Assembly: GCA_020426005.1 (NCBI GenBank)
Contig: JAGQQW010000006.1
Span: 1 to 62,169 of the forward strand
DNA: 62,169 bases
Direction of reading: 5' to 3'
DNA from: Planctomycetota bacterium
GTDB taxonomy: Bacteria; Planctomycetota; UBA1135; GCA-002748355
The notes beneath the pieces were generated by a model. It worked only from the letters and a program-made list of their open reading frames with translations. It had not been told where the DNA came from and did no database searches. Below are positions 25,530-33,752 of the stretch, piece after piece (the stretch's first letter is position 1; every line of letters starts with the position of its first letter). The position numbers and the translations under genes are program-made.

Positions 25530-27923
25530 CTACTTGATGCCCGAGAGTTTCTCGAGGATCGGTGCCAGGTCCTCCAGAAGCGCGCGATCGGGAGTCGCGC
25601 GGGTCCTCTCGGCATCGCGGAGTGCGCGTAGCTTCGGCTCGAGGGGCTTGGCATCGGCGCCGAGGTGCTCGGCGTAGAGGAGGGCGGCAGCGCGGGTCAG
25701 GGGGTGCTCGAAGATCCAATCGGGCGTGGGCATGTGTACCGTGGCGGGCACAGGTCCGTGTGCGGCGGCAAGAAACATGCGAGCGGTGACTGCAGGTCGT
25801 TCGCGATCGATCAGTCGAAGAAAACGGCTCCAAGCTTTTGCGTCGAAGTCGCTGTGCACCAATGGATGGTCCTCCGGCAATCCCTCAATCAGCTCGGCTG
25901 CGAGGAGGGCGAGGATTTCGTCCCTGTCCCCGAGTGCTGCAATCACTTGAAAGGACTTGCACGTCTGTCGTGGCTGCATTCGCTTGCCTGCGATCATCGC
26001 GAGATATGCGTTGCGGCGTGCGATGTCGTCGTCGCCGATCATCGTGCTTCGGAGTGCCTTCTGGTGCGCGGCCAGTGACTCGGCGATGGCGAGCATCAAG
26101 TCCGGTGATCGTTGTGGAAACGACAATCGATCCACTCGTGCAACGCATGCGTCTGATTTTGCGAATCGATGCACGAGCTTCAGGCCGAACTCGCGCAGCT
26201 CCTTGTCGTCCGCGTCGAAGAGTGCGACGAACATGGACGGATCCCAGTCTGCGCTCCACCGCTTTTCGGCCACGACGCGTTCGAGGGCGACGCAAGGCAA
26301 CCGTCGCCTCGAATCGTCTTCATCCTGCTGTGCTGGTAGGCGCTCGAAGGCACGGTGCACCTTCGCCGCGTCCTGCGGCAGCATGCGGCTCTCTTCGAGC
26401 CATCGCTTGGCAGTGGCATGGTCGATCGTTTTCGAAGGAAGGTCAGGCCAGAGATCGACAGCTGCGTGCCGCGGAAGCGAATACGACGCGGTGAGTTCGC
26501 GAGCGAGGAAGCGAGACCAATCGATGTCGTCGATCGACAATTCCGCGAGCGCGCCGTCTCGGGTCGAAGGATCGGCGAGCCGCTTGCGCCACCGCGAGTA
26601 TTCACCGACGCGCTGGTTTTGGTCGGCGATGCGACGCTCGCTTTCGAGCCACGCGTTGCGCAAGCCCGGATGCGCTTCGGATGGCAACGCCGTCATGTCG
26701 TTGCCCAATGTCGTGAGAACCGAGTCGATTCGGCGCGCAAGGCGGGTCGGAGCCGGGCCCCGATAGGTCATGAGCCATGGACGCAGCGGTTCGGCATGGC
26801 GACCCATCTGGCCCGCGAGCTCTAGCAAGCCGAGGGTCGTCGCGAGTGGCTGCCCGGGGATCGCATCGACGAGAGCTTCGCCGAGAGCCGCAAGGCTATC
26901 CGAAGAGCCTGAGCGCAGTGCGCTCCGAGCCAGCATGCCTGGCGCGTATTCGCGATCTCCGTCTCGAAGCATGGCCAGAAGGGCGATGGCCGTGTTTGCG
27001 CTGAGGCCGCCATCCACTCGAATCATTGCATCGACGAGCGTGACTCGCCCCTTGGCATTCGCCGTCGAGAGCGCTGCGACGAAGCGTTGTGGTTCGTCCT
27101 TCCATCGGCGAGCGAGCATGCGCGCGAGGCACATGCGCGTCGCGAACGAGCCTCGGTTCGTCCATTCGCGTATCGACGAATCGAGAAGTCGATCGACATC
27201 CGCAGTCGCGTGTCGTTCGACCAGGAGCCACAACGTCTCGGCAATCCAGGGGCTCGCTCCCGGCCTTACGCTCTCTGCATGCAGTTTGTGCAGGATTGGA
27301 CGCGTGGCAGTCACGCCCGCTCGAGCGAGCCCGCGCAACGCAAGGTCGGTTCTCGAATCCATCGAGAGCAAGAGTCGAACGCCCGGCTCGCCGAGGTTCC
27401 CGACCGACGCACAAAGCTGCTGGGCGACGGCCCACGCAGCGTGATTCAGAGCCTCACCGATCTTGTCGAGCCGGTCCGTGCTCCACGCATCCAACTCGCC
27501 GATCATGTCCGCGGCACGAATACTCGCTTCACGTTCTGCGGCCCAGTCCTGGTCGTCGTGAATGGCGAACAGCGTGAAGAATCCTGCCAAGCGCGACGTG
27601 CTTCGATCCGGTGGTGTCGGCAGCGGTTCCTCGTCCGTGCGCTCGCGCGGCTGTGCGCTCGAGTACAAGAGGTGTGCCGAATAGTCAGGCGGTGGTGTGT
27701 AGACGCCAATGACGTCGGGGATGTTGTCGCGCGCCCTGGATGCGATCTCGAGCAACTCGTCGACGACCTTGGGGCCGAGACTCTTCAGCGTTCGAATCGC
27801 CTCACCACGATCCTGTTTCGCGAGCGCAGCCTCGACCTTCTCGGTGAGCGAGCCCTGACCAGTCAAGGTCGAGAGCCACGAGGTGACAGCGAGCACTGTG
27901 GCGCACGTCCACGATGGATGCAT
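25530..27923 (-). CDS. Large exported alpha-solenoid (HEAT-like) protein
   Basis: 797 residues from the ATG at 27923 (MHPSWTCATVLAVTSWLSTLTG), which gives a signal peptide; an in-frame start 33 bases upstream is possible. The mature chain is almost entirely helical with repeats of about 40 residues (AIRTLKSLGPKVVDELLEIA, GALRGLARAG-like RTDLALRGLARAGVTATRPIL, TLGLLELAGQMGRHAEPLRPW, RRNAYLAMIAGKR). No enzymatic motif and no clear family; HEAT-like scaffold is the best description. It is divergent from the Ig-like gene pair at 28061, with 137 bases between the two starts. Confidence 0.72.
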   Translation of the reverse strand: MHPSWTCATVLAVTSWLSTLTGQGSLTEKVEAALAKQDRGEAIRTLKSLGPKVVDELLEIASRARDNIPDVIGVYTPPPDYSAHLLYSSAQPRERTDEEPLPTPPDRSTSRLAGFFTLFAIHDDQDWAAEREASIRAADMIGELDAWSTDRLDKIGEALNHAAWAVAQQLCASVGNLGEPGVRLLLSMDSRTDLALRGLARAGVTATRPILHKLHAESVRPGASPWIAETLWLLVERHATADVDRLLDSSIREWTNRGSFATRMCLARMLARRWKDEPQRFVAALSTANAKGRVTLVDAMIRVDGGLSANTAIALLAMLRDGDREYAPGMLARSALRSGSSDSLAALGEALVDAIPGQPLATTLGLLELAGQMGRHAEPLRPWLMTYRGPAPTRLARRIDSVLTTLGNDMTALPSEAHPGLRNAWLESERRIADQNQRVGEYSRWRKRLADPSTRDGALAELSIDDIDWSRFLARELTASYSLPRHAAVDLWPDLPSKTIDHATAKRWLEESRMLPQDAAKVHRAFERLPAQQDEDDSRRRLPCVALERVVAEKRWSADWDPSMFVALFDADDKELREFGLKLVHRFAKSDACVARVDRLSFPQRSPDLMLAIAESLAAHQKALRSTMIGDDDIARRNAYLAMIAGKRMQPRQTCKSFQVIAALGDRDEILALLAAELIEGLPEDHPLVHSDFDAKAWSRFLRLIDRERPAVTARMFLAAAHGPVPATVHMPTPDWIFEHPLTRAAALLYAEHLGADAKPLEPKLRALRDAERTRATPDRALLEDLAPILEKLSGIK

Positions 27924-28034
27924 GAGTAAGAATCTGGCGGTGAATGGGGGGGGCACGCGTGCGTTCGGCCGCGTACGACCGGGCGATACTAACGTCCGTG
28001 TTCGCTTTTGGGCCTGGCAAGTACGATCGGCCGC

Positions 28035-28040
28035 TATGGT
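28035..28040 (+). promoter_or_regulatory. Possible -10 element (TATGGT) of the first Ig-like paralogue
   Basis: GC-TATGGT fits the window's -10-like consensus but ends 20 bases before the ATG at 28061, so a leader of about 14 bases would result. Confidence 0.3.
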
Positions 28041-28060
28041 CGAAGCGGGAGCTTCGTCCC

Positions 28061-30430
28061 ATGCGCGTTTCGCTTCTTCTCGAGGTCAAGCCCGTGCATC
28101 GAAGACCATGGTTTCTGATCGCGCTCTGCCTCCTTGCACTCGGGGCCTATTGGTTCGCCGTTCGAAACCAAGCGCCCGGAGCTCTTCCCGTGGCCGTCAG
28201 CGATTCGGCAGCGGATGCTGCTGAAGCCCTCGCAGCGACCACCGAACAACCCGCCGAGCGTAGCGCCGTCACACCGATCGAGACCGAATCCACCGAGTCC
28301 GCGCCGGCCGCGACGGAATCCCCGCCGCCCGTTGCAAAGACTCCCGAGTTTCGCATCACCGGCTTCGTCGAAGACGCGAACCACCATCCGGTCCGCGATG
28401 CCGCCATCGCGATCGGTTTGCTGACCTCGACTTCGCGCACGCCGCGCCTGGTCGCGCGATCGGATGCCGACGGGCGCTTCGCATTCGATTCCAACTGGTC
28501 GTCGTTTTGCATCGGGGCATCCGCGTTGGACTATGCACCGTCGATTCCCGAGTTCGTGTCCGTGCCCAAGGGACGCAGGGAATACGACATCGTTCTGTCG
28601 CTGCCGGCTGGAGGAGGCCGTGTGGAAGGGCGTGTGACGAACGAGCGTGGAGATGTCGTACGCGAGGTGCGCGTGCGGATTCGGCCCGAGCCATCGCCGC
28701 TCGTCGTGCTCTTCGATACCGTGCTCACGACGGATGACGATGGTCACTATGCGAGCTCCGGGCTCGCTGCCGGTCCCGTCGAAGTCGTCGTCACCGCACC
28801 CGAGTTCGCGATGCATCGCTCGAAGTGCGACATCGCGCTTCACGCGGTCACGCGACACGACATCACGTTGACGAAGGGCGGGCGGATCGAAGGCTTCGTT
28901 CGCAAGCAGGGTGGTGAGGCCGTTCGCGGTGCACGTGTCGAAATCGGGAGCGCGCACGAACTCGGCCATCGGTCGGTCGAAACGGACGAGTCCGGACACT
29001 TCGCCATCGATGGCGTCGCTGCAGGAGAACATCTGCTCGTCGCGCGGCACGAGCGTGCAGGTCTCGCGACGGCGTCCGCGACGGTTTCGCAGGGTGTGAC
29101 GTGTCACATCGATCTCGTGCTGCGCGAAGGCTTCGTGCTTTCGGGGCGCTGTATCGGACCGGACGGGCGTGGCGTGGAGGGAATCGTCGTGCACGCATCC
29201 GCCCCGCGCAGTGGCAAAGGGCGTGGAAGCGTGACCGACCATCAGGGGGGCTTTCGCATCGTCGATGTGCCGGCGGACCATCTCCGAGTCGAGACGGACA
29301 ATCTCGAATACGAACGCCTCGTGCTGCGGGACGTCGACCCGAAAGCGGGGGACCTCGTCTTGAACGTCGTTCCGCGACCGCCGGCGACAGTTCGCATTCA
29401 CGGACACGTCGTCGACCCGAACGGCATACCGGTCGTCGGCGCCAGGATCACGGTGCACTGCATCGACCATACCGATCGAACGAGCGGCTCCACGGACGAA
29501 GGGGGAGCCATCCAGCTCGACCCGATCCGGCCTGGCCGGCATCGCGTTCTCGTCGAGGACGGGCGTTTCCCCGTACACGTTGCTGGACCGTTCGTAGTCG
29601 CGGCAAATGCGGTGCTGGACCTCGGCACCATTCGGTTGGTGAATGGCGGACATGTCGTATGGCAGACAGGCGAAGCGTTCGATCGTGGCGCGTTGCTGAT
29701 CGAGACGGTCGGGGGCTACTTCCTCGGTGCAAGTCTGCTCGAGAAGCGCACCGCACGGTCGCCACTGCTCGCGCCCGGTGAGTATCGCGTGTCGCTGCGG
29801 ATTCGTGGACGAGAGGACCTACAGCGCGTCGTTCGCGTGCGCGCCGGCGAAGAGACCAAGATCGAAGCGGACCCCGTCGCCGGCTTCGAGCAGGACTTCC
29901 GCTTTCCGCCATCCGCGGTAGGTGAAGTGTTTCGGATTTTCGATGACGCCGATCGTCTCATCATGGTGCGCGAAGTCCACCTCGGCCTCGGAGACAGCGT
30001 GCGGCTGCCCGGGGGTGCCTACGTTGTGGAGCTGGGACAGCGGCGCAAGCCGTTCGTGGTCGGGGAAGGGGCCCGCCCGATCGTCGACTTCGCGCGCTTG
30101 ACCGGGTCTCGGGTCGTGAGTTGGAGCCGTACTGACTGCGTCTCACCAGTCATTCGTCGTGGTTTCGTCAAGAGCGGCGACGTCCGACCGCGGGGCAGTC
30201 GGTCATCGTTCTTGTTCGATGCTCGTGGCGTACCACAGCCCATGGAAATCGCTCATGCTTACGAAGGACCACACGAAACTCGCTGTCGCCGGGCTCATCG
30301 TCGTGCTGTTCGGCCTGGCGGCGCTGTTGTGGAAGAGTCGCACGCCGGACCTCGGCTTGGACGCTCCCTCCCTAGCGTCAGAGTTCCCAGAGCACACGAT
30401 CGAAGCGGATGGCGGCAACGCCGAGCCTGA
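28061..30430 (+). CDS. Single-pass Ig-like/CarboxypepD_reg protein (copy 1), reading through its lost stop
   Basis: 789 residues as it stands. ATG 28061 is chosen because it gives the same layout as the downstream paralogue: short basic N terminus, one membrane segment (WFLIALCLLALGAYWFAV), a Ser/Thr/Pro/Ala/Glu linker, then about five carboxypeptidase-regulatory-like domains (FVEDANHHPVRDAAI, VTNERGDVVREVRV, GFVRKQGGEAVRGARV, CIGPDGRGVEGIVV, VVDPNGIPVVGARI) and a C-terminal part. Homology to the paralogue stops at IVDFAR (codon ending 30097). The remaining ~110 codons are Arg-rich, run through the intergenic region and into the next gene, and look non-coding. Dropping one T of the TT at 30098-30099 would create TGA there and give 679 residues, against 673 in the paralogue. 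Confidence 0.7.
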   Translation: MRVSLLLEVKPVHRRPWFLIALCLLALGAYWFAVRNQAPGALPVAVSDSAADAAEALAATTEQPAERSAVTPIETESTESAPAATESPPPVAKTPEFRITGFVEDANHHPVRDAAIAIGLLTSTSRTPRLVARSDADGRFAFDSNWSSFCIGASALDYAPSIPEFVSVPKGRREYDIVLSLPAGGGRVEGRVTNERGDVVREVRVRIRPEPSPLVVLFDTVLTTDDDGHYASSGLAAGPVEVVVTAPEFAMHRSKCDIALHAVTRHDITLTKGGRIEGFVRKQGGEAVRGARVEIGSAHELGHRSVETDESGHFAIDGVAAGEHLLVARHERAGLATASATVSQGVTCHIDLVLREGFVLSGRCIGPDGRGVEGIVVHASAPRSGKGRGSVTDHQGGFRIVDVPADHLRVETDNLEYERLVLRDVDPKAGDLVLNVVPRPPATVRIHGHVVDPNGIPVVGARITVHCIDHTDRTSGSTDEGGAIQLDPIRPGRHRVLVEDGRFPVHVAGPFVVAANAVLDLGTIRLVNGGHVVWQTGEAFDRGALLIETVGGYFLGASLLEKRTARSPLLAPGEYRVSLRIRGREDLQRVVRVRAGEETKIEADPVAGFEQDFRFPPSAVGEVFRIFDDADRLIMVREVHLGLGDSVRLPGGAYVVELGQRRKPFVVGEGARPIVDFARLTGSRVVSWSRTDCVSPVIRRGFVKSGDVRPRGSRSSFLFDARGVPQPMEIAHAYEGPHETRCRRAHRRAVRPGGAVVEESHAGPRLGRSLPSVRVPRAHDRSGWRQRRA

Positions 30431-32276
30431 ATCCGCTCGGGTATCAACACAGACCGAAGCTGAGCGTGTGAGCTCGGTGAGCGACGAAGGAGCCAAAGTC
30501 GAGTCGTCGCGACGCTACGGCGTCACTGGCCGCGTGGAGGACTTGCACGGAGAGCCCGTCGGCGGCGCAGTCGTATCGATCGGTCGCGTGACTCCGACGC
30601 GTCGGGACGTGGAGGACGTGGCGACGAGCGATGCGAGAGGGCGCTTCGCGTTCTCCGATGCACGGAACTCGTTCCTCATCGGTGCGCGAGCAGCGGGGTA
30701 TGCGCCGTCGATCCCCGTGTTCTTGACCTTCGACGCCGGTCGCAAGAAGCATGAGATCGCGTTGCGGCTCGAAGTGGTTGGCGGAGGACTCGTCGGGCGC
30801 GTGACGACTCAGGCCGGAGAACCGGTAGAAGGCGCTGTTGTTCGCGCGCGCGCTCGAACGGAGCGCGTCACGCCGGTTCTGTTCGATCACGTCGAGCACA
30901 CGGACGACGGTGGGAACTATCACGCGTCGGGGCTCGCGGCCGGCACGATCGATGTGCTCGTTCGCGCCGAGGGCTTTGCTGCGTACGAGGTCGAGCGCCA
31001 AGTGTTGGCGAATGCGGACACACGGCTCGATGTCGAACTGCTTCCCGGTGCCCGTATCGAAGGGGTCGTGCGTCGCGTCGACGGTTCGATCGTGCCGGGT
31101 GCCTTCGTGCAGTGCGGAGATGCCACATCGCTCGGCTACCGCAGTGTGCAGTCCGATGCAGATGGGCGATACGAGTTCGTCGATCTCGCGACGGGCGATC
31201 ACGGGCTGTTCGCGCGGCATCGTGAGTCTGGGAGCGGCAGCGCGGTCGTAAGTGTCGTGCAAGGTGAGACGCGATCCAAAGATCTGGTGCTCCACGAGGG
31301 CGTCGTGATGACCGGGCGTTGCATCGATTCATCGGGACGCGGTGTGGGGGGGATACGAATTCTTGCCCGGCCAAGGGAGGGCGGTCCCGGCCGAGCTGCG
31401 ACGACGGATGAACGCGGTGTCTTTCGCATTGTCGGATTAAGTCCAAAACTCGTGGAAGTCGAGACTAGAACGCTCGCGTTCGAACGTGTCGTGATTCGAA
31501 GCGTGGATCCGGCTGCAGGGAGTTTGACGCTTCACATGGCCAGGCGGCCGCCGCCGTCGGTAGCAATACGCGGGCGCGTGGTTGACCCCAATGGAGTACC
31601 TCTTGTCGGCGCAAGTGTCACATCAAATGGGCTCGATCATCACGACAGGGCAAGTGGCTTCACGGACGATCAGGGAGCAATCCACATCGGGCTTTTGCGC
31701 CCGGGTCGATGCCGCGTTCGAATCGAGGATGGACGGTATCCGACATTCGTCGCTGGCCCATTCGAGAGGGGACCGGATCAGGTAATCGATCTCGGTACTG
31801 TTCGCATGCAGACCGGTGGCCGCGTGCGTTGTCGCACGATGTTGCAGATCGAGAGAGGTGAGTTCGCTTGTCACAGCATGCAGGGCTGTTGGTTGGGAAG
31901 CGTGCCCTTCGACGGCAAGACGGCATTGTCTGGGCTTCTGCCACCTGGCGAGCACCGTGCGAACCTCCGAGTTCCGGGTCGCGAGTTCCAGCAACGTGTC
32001 ATCTTTGTTGAAGCCGGAGTGACTCGGGACGTTACTTTCGATCCCGCTCGTGGCAACGAGCTAGAGTTCAAGTTCAGCGGCGGGAGCTTCTGGGGCGACG
32101 TTCTCACGGTTGTCGATGAAGCAAGCCGCATTGCCTACCGGTCGGAGATCGGATTTGGCGATCGTAGGCGCATCCGACTACGGCCAGGTTCCTACGTCGC
32201 CAAGATCGCCGGGCAGAGCAAGTCGTTCGATGTCCCGGCGAGCGGCGAGACGGCCGAGGTCGAGTTCACCAAATGA
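30255..32276 (+). CDS. Single-pass Ig-like/CarboxypepD_reg protein (copy 2)
   Basis: 673 residues from the ATG at 30255 (MLTKDHTKLAVAG), placing a membrane anchor (LAVAGLIVVLFGLAALLW) at the N terminus; starts further upstream overlap the read-through part of copy 1. A linker rich in Ser and Glu leads to beta-sandwich repeats matching copy 1 in order (VEDLHGEPVGGAVV, VTTQAGEPVEGAVV, VRRVDGSIVPGAFV, CIDSSGRGVGGIRI, VVDPNGVPLVGASV). It ends VEFTK, the point where copy 1 should also end. The bulk is predicted to lie outside the cytoplasmic membrane. Its stop overlaps the next start as ATGA. Confidence 0.8.
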   Translation: MLTKDHTKLAVAGLIVVLFGLAALLWKSRTPDLGLDAPSLASEFPEHTIEADGGNAEPESARVSTQTEAERVSSVSDEGAKVESSRRYGVTGRVEDLHGEPVGGAVVSIGRVTPTRRDVEDVATSDARGRFAFSDARNSFLIGARAAGYAPSIPVFLTFDAGRKKHEIALRLEVVGGGLVGRVTTQAGEPVEGAVVRARARTERVTPVLFDHVEHTDDGGNYHASGLAAGTIDVLVRAEGFAAYEVERQVLANADTRLDVELLPGARIEGVVRRVDGSIVPGAFVQCGDATSLGYRSVQSDADGRYEFVDLATGDHGLFARHRESGSGSAVVSVVQGETRSKDLVLHEGVVMTGRCIDSSGRGVGGIRILARPREGGPGRAATTDERGVFRIVGLSPKLVEVETRTLAFERVVIRSVDPAAGSLTLHMARRPPPSVAIRGRVVDPNGVPLVGASVTSNGLDHHDRASGFTDDQGAIHIGLLRPGRCRVRIEDGRYPTFVAGPFERGPDQVIDLGTVRMQTGGRVRCRTMLQIERGEFACHSMQGCWLGSVPFDGKTALSGLLPPGEHRANLRVPGREFQQRVIFVEAGVTRDVTFDPARGNELEFKFSGGSFWGDVLTVVDEASRIAYRSEIGFGDRRRIRLRPGSYVAKIAGQSKSFDVPASGETAEVEFTK

Positions 32277-32797
32277 GCCACGATGCGCCGACGGAACGTC
32301 GGACTTCAGACAACGGACCACTGCGGTCGAGTCCGATCGCGGCTTCGATGATGGTACGAATCGTGTGGGGCGTAGGGATGACCGTCGCGATCGTGGCTGC
32401 GCTCGGACCGTTGCTCGCGACGTACATCCACGAAGACAAGCGTCTGCTGCTGTCATTCATCGAGTCGAATGCGACGTGGCTTTTTCTTCCCGTGCTCGCG
32501 CTGGCTGCATTGATCGCATGTGGCGCACGGCGCGAAGCGATCGTTCTTCTCGCCGCTTTGACAGCCTGCCTCTGCGAGCATTTTCTGCCGCATGTGGCAA
32601 GTCCTGACATACCGGCTCTGAGAGAGCCGCGATTTCGCGCGCGGGCTAGTCCTGGAGCCTGGCCAGCGCGGTTTCATAATCAACCACGATTGCCCGCTTG
32701 CCACGCGTCACGACTGTGTGGCCTTCGGCTTCCAGTCTCGCGCGCTGCTGTGCAACTCCTCCCGGGTACTTCTCGTTCAGCTCACCGCGGGGCTTGA
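32273..32797 (+). CDS. Small membrane protein with doubtful C terminus
   Basis: 174 residues as read, starting in an ATGA overlap with the preceding gene. Residues 25-45 (MMVRIVWGVGMTVAIVAALG) and 66-100 (ATWLFLPVLALAALIACGA; IVLLAALTACL) are hydrophobic and plausible membrane helices. From about residue 120 onward the reading is antisense to the MGMT-like gene (overlap of 152 bases) and Arg/Pro/Ser-rich, so it is probably not real protein. A one-base shift near 32640 would end it at the TAG at 32647-32649. No family recognised. Confidence 0.5.
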   Translation: MSHDAPTERRTSDNGPLRSSPIAASMMVRIVWGVGMTVAIVAALGPLLATYIHEDKRLLLSFIESNATWLFLPVLALAALIACGARREAIVLLAALTACLCEHFLPHVASPDIPALREPRFRARASPGAWPARFHNQPRLPACHASRLCGLRLPVSRAAVQLLPGTSRSAHRGA

Positions 32798-33125
32798 GCG
32801 TGCGCCAGTAGGGAAGGACGCGCACTTTCCCCTCGTCCTCGTCCTCACCGGCAGCGCACGCGACGACGCGCGTCAGGATCCCCGTCACGATCGGACAGGT
32901 CATCGTCACGCCATGCCGCTGCGCGAGATGCTCACGCAGCTCGGTCACCGTAATCAGCTTGCCCTTTCGGATCTTCGCCATGAGACCGGCAATCTCGGAC
33001 GGCGCGGGGATCACGATCGTGCCGTCTCCGTAGCGCTTCTGCATCGCACCGGTGAGTCGCTCGACTTTCGGATAGCCCTTGTCGTCGTTCAGCTTGTCGC
33101 GGTAAGAACGCTTGTGCTTGGTCAT
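32646..33125 (-). CDS. MGMT/alkyltransferase-like (ATL-type) winged-helix protein
   Basis: 159 residues. The core resembles the DNA-binding domain of O6-alkylguanine-DNA alkyltransferases: a helical MAKIRKGKLITVTELREHLAQRHG, TCPIVTGILTRVVACAA, then LPYWRTLKPRGELNEKYPGG and QQRARLEAEGHTVV, which matches the wing and C-terminal segment of the family. The PCHR box is absent, so there is no acceptor cysteine; alkyltransferase-like proteins of this kind can flag damaged bases without repairing them. That role is inferred. A related MGMT-like DUF family with only structural similarity is the alternative. Convergent overlap with the upstream membrane protein's 3' end. Confidence 0.55.
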   Translation of the reverse strand: MTKHKRSYRDKLNDDKGYPKVERLTGAMQKRYGDGTIVIPAPSEIAGLMAKIRKGKLITVTELREHLAQRHGVTMTCPIVTGILTRVVACAAGEDEDEGKVRVLPYWRTLKPRGELNEKYPGGVAQQRARLEAEGHTVVTRGKRAIVVDYETALARLQD

Positions 33126-33186
33126 GGTCGTTCAGCGTCGCTTCGCTAGTCGTGACGGACTTCCTTCGAAGGGAGATTACGTACGT

Positions 33187-33543
33187 ATGTGTGAACTCGA
33201 GTATCACATTTGTCTGTCCATTGGCTTATGCGCAGTTGCTACGAGGGTGATCCGAGAGTTTGCGAACTCGGGCGATACCTGTCGCGTGTGTGATGTCAGT
33301 GGCGTGGGGCAGGATGTCGGTCCGTGGATGCACGCCACGGACCCGGATCGCTCGATCACCGTCGGCGTCGACGAAGTCCTGCGTGTCTGCTGTGACGACG
33401 AACAGTCCATTTGGTGGCTGACCGTCGCCCTTCCGTGTGGAGTCGAATTCGGAGTCTTCGACTCTGGCTTCATCTTCTTGCGTGGAGACGGCCCGATAGT
33501 CGCCGCGATTGCGAAAGAGTTCGCCGCCATCTTAAGGGGGTGA
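33187..33543 (+). CDS. Hypothetical protein
   Basis: 118 residues from the ATG at 33187, with GGGAG eleven bases upstream; an in-frame start at 33112 would overlap the divergent MGMT-like gene. Balanced composition with three Cys pairs (CRVCDVSG, VCCDDEQS) and a compact alpha/beta look (SITVGVDEVLRV, IWWLTVALPCGVEFGVFDSGFIFLRGDG). No family recognised and no signal peptide or clear membrane helix. The opposite-strand reading is Arg/Ser-rich and includes the repeat array, so this strand is preferred. Confidence 0.5.
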   Translation: MCELEYHICLSIGLCAVATRVIREFANSGDTCRVCDVSGVGQDVGPWMHATDPDRSITVGVDEVLRVCCDDEQSIWWLTVALPCGVEFGVFDSGFIFLRGDGPIVAAIAKEFAAILRG

Positions 33544-33649
33544 TCCGGCATCGGGTGCGGCTGACGCGGCGACTCGCGTCCTTGAGAGTGTTCGTTCTGG
33601 CTCCAGTTGCCGACACGCACAACGGACAGGTCGATGTCGATCTTGGGGT

Positions 33650-33750
33650 GCGTGAAACGACCCTGGCACGTTTCATGCGCGAAAGTACCGCGAAACGACC
33701 CTGGCACGTTTCATGCGCGAAAGTACCGCGAAACGACCCTGGCACGTTTC
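33650..33750 (-). repeat. 38-bp tandem repeat array B (inverted relative to array A)
   Basis: GACCCTGGCAC, the complement of array A's 11-mer, occurs at 33659, 33697 and 33735, again exactly 38 bases apart. The two full units are identical over the bases between them (GTTTCATGCGCGAAAGTACC and following). The array starts four bases after the stop codon of the GGDEF-EAL gene and fills the convergent gap to the hypothetical gene ending at 33543. Unit sequence on the minus strand can form GTTTC-GCG / CGC-AT-GAAAC, a short bulged hairpin. Confidence 0.9.
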
Positions 33751-33752
33751 GC

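Noticed and set aside
28034..29653. A 539-codon minus-strand open frame opposite Ig-like copy 1
   Set aside because: Antisense to a gene with a clear paralogue and domain repeats; His/Arg/Asp-rich without signals.
33204..33707. A 167-codon minus-strand frame that includes array B
   Set aside because: Composition is Arg/Ser/Thr-rich and its N-terminal part is only translated repeat (MPGSFRGTF); the plus-strand gene at 33187 is more plausible.
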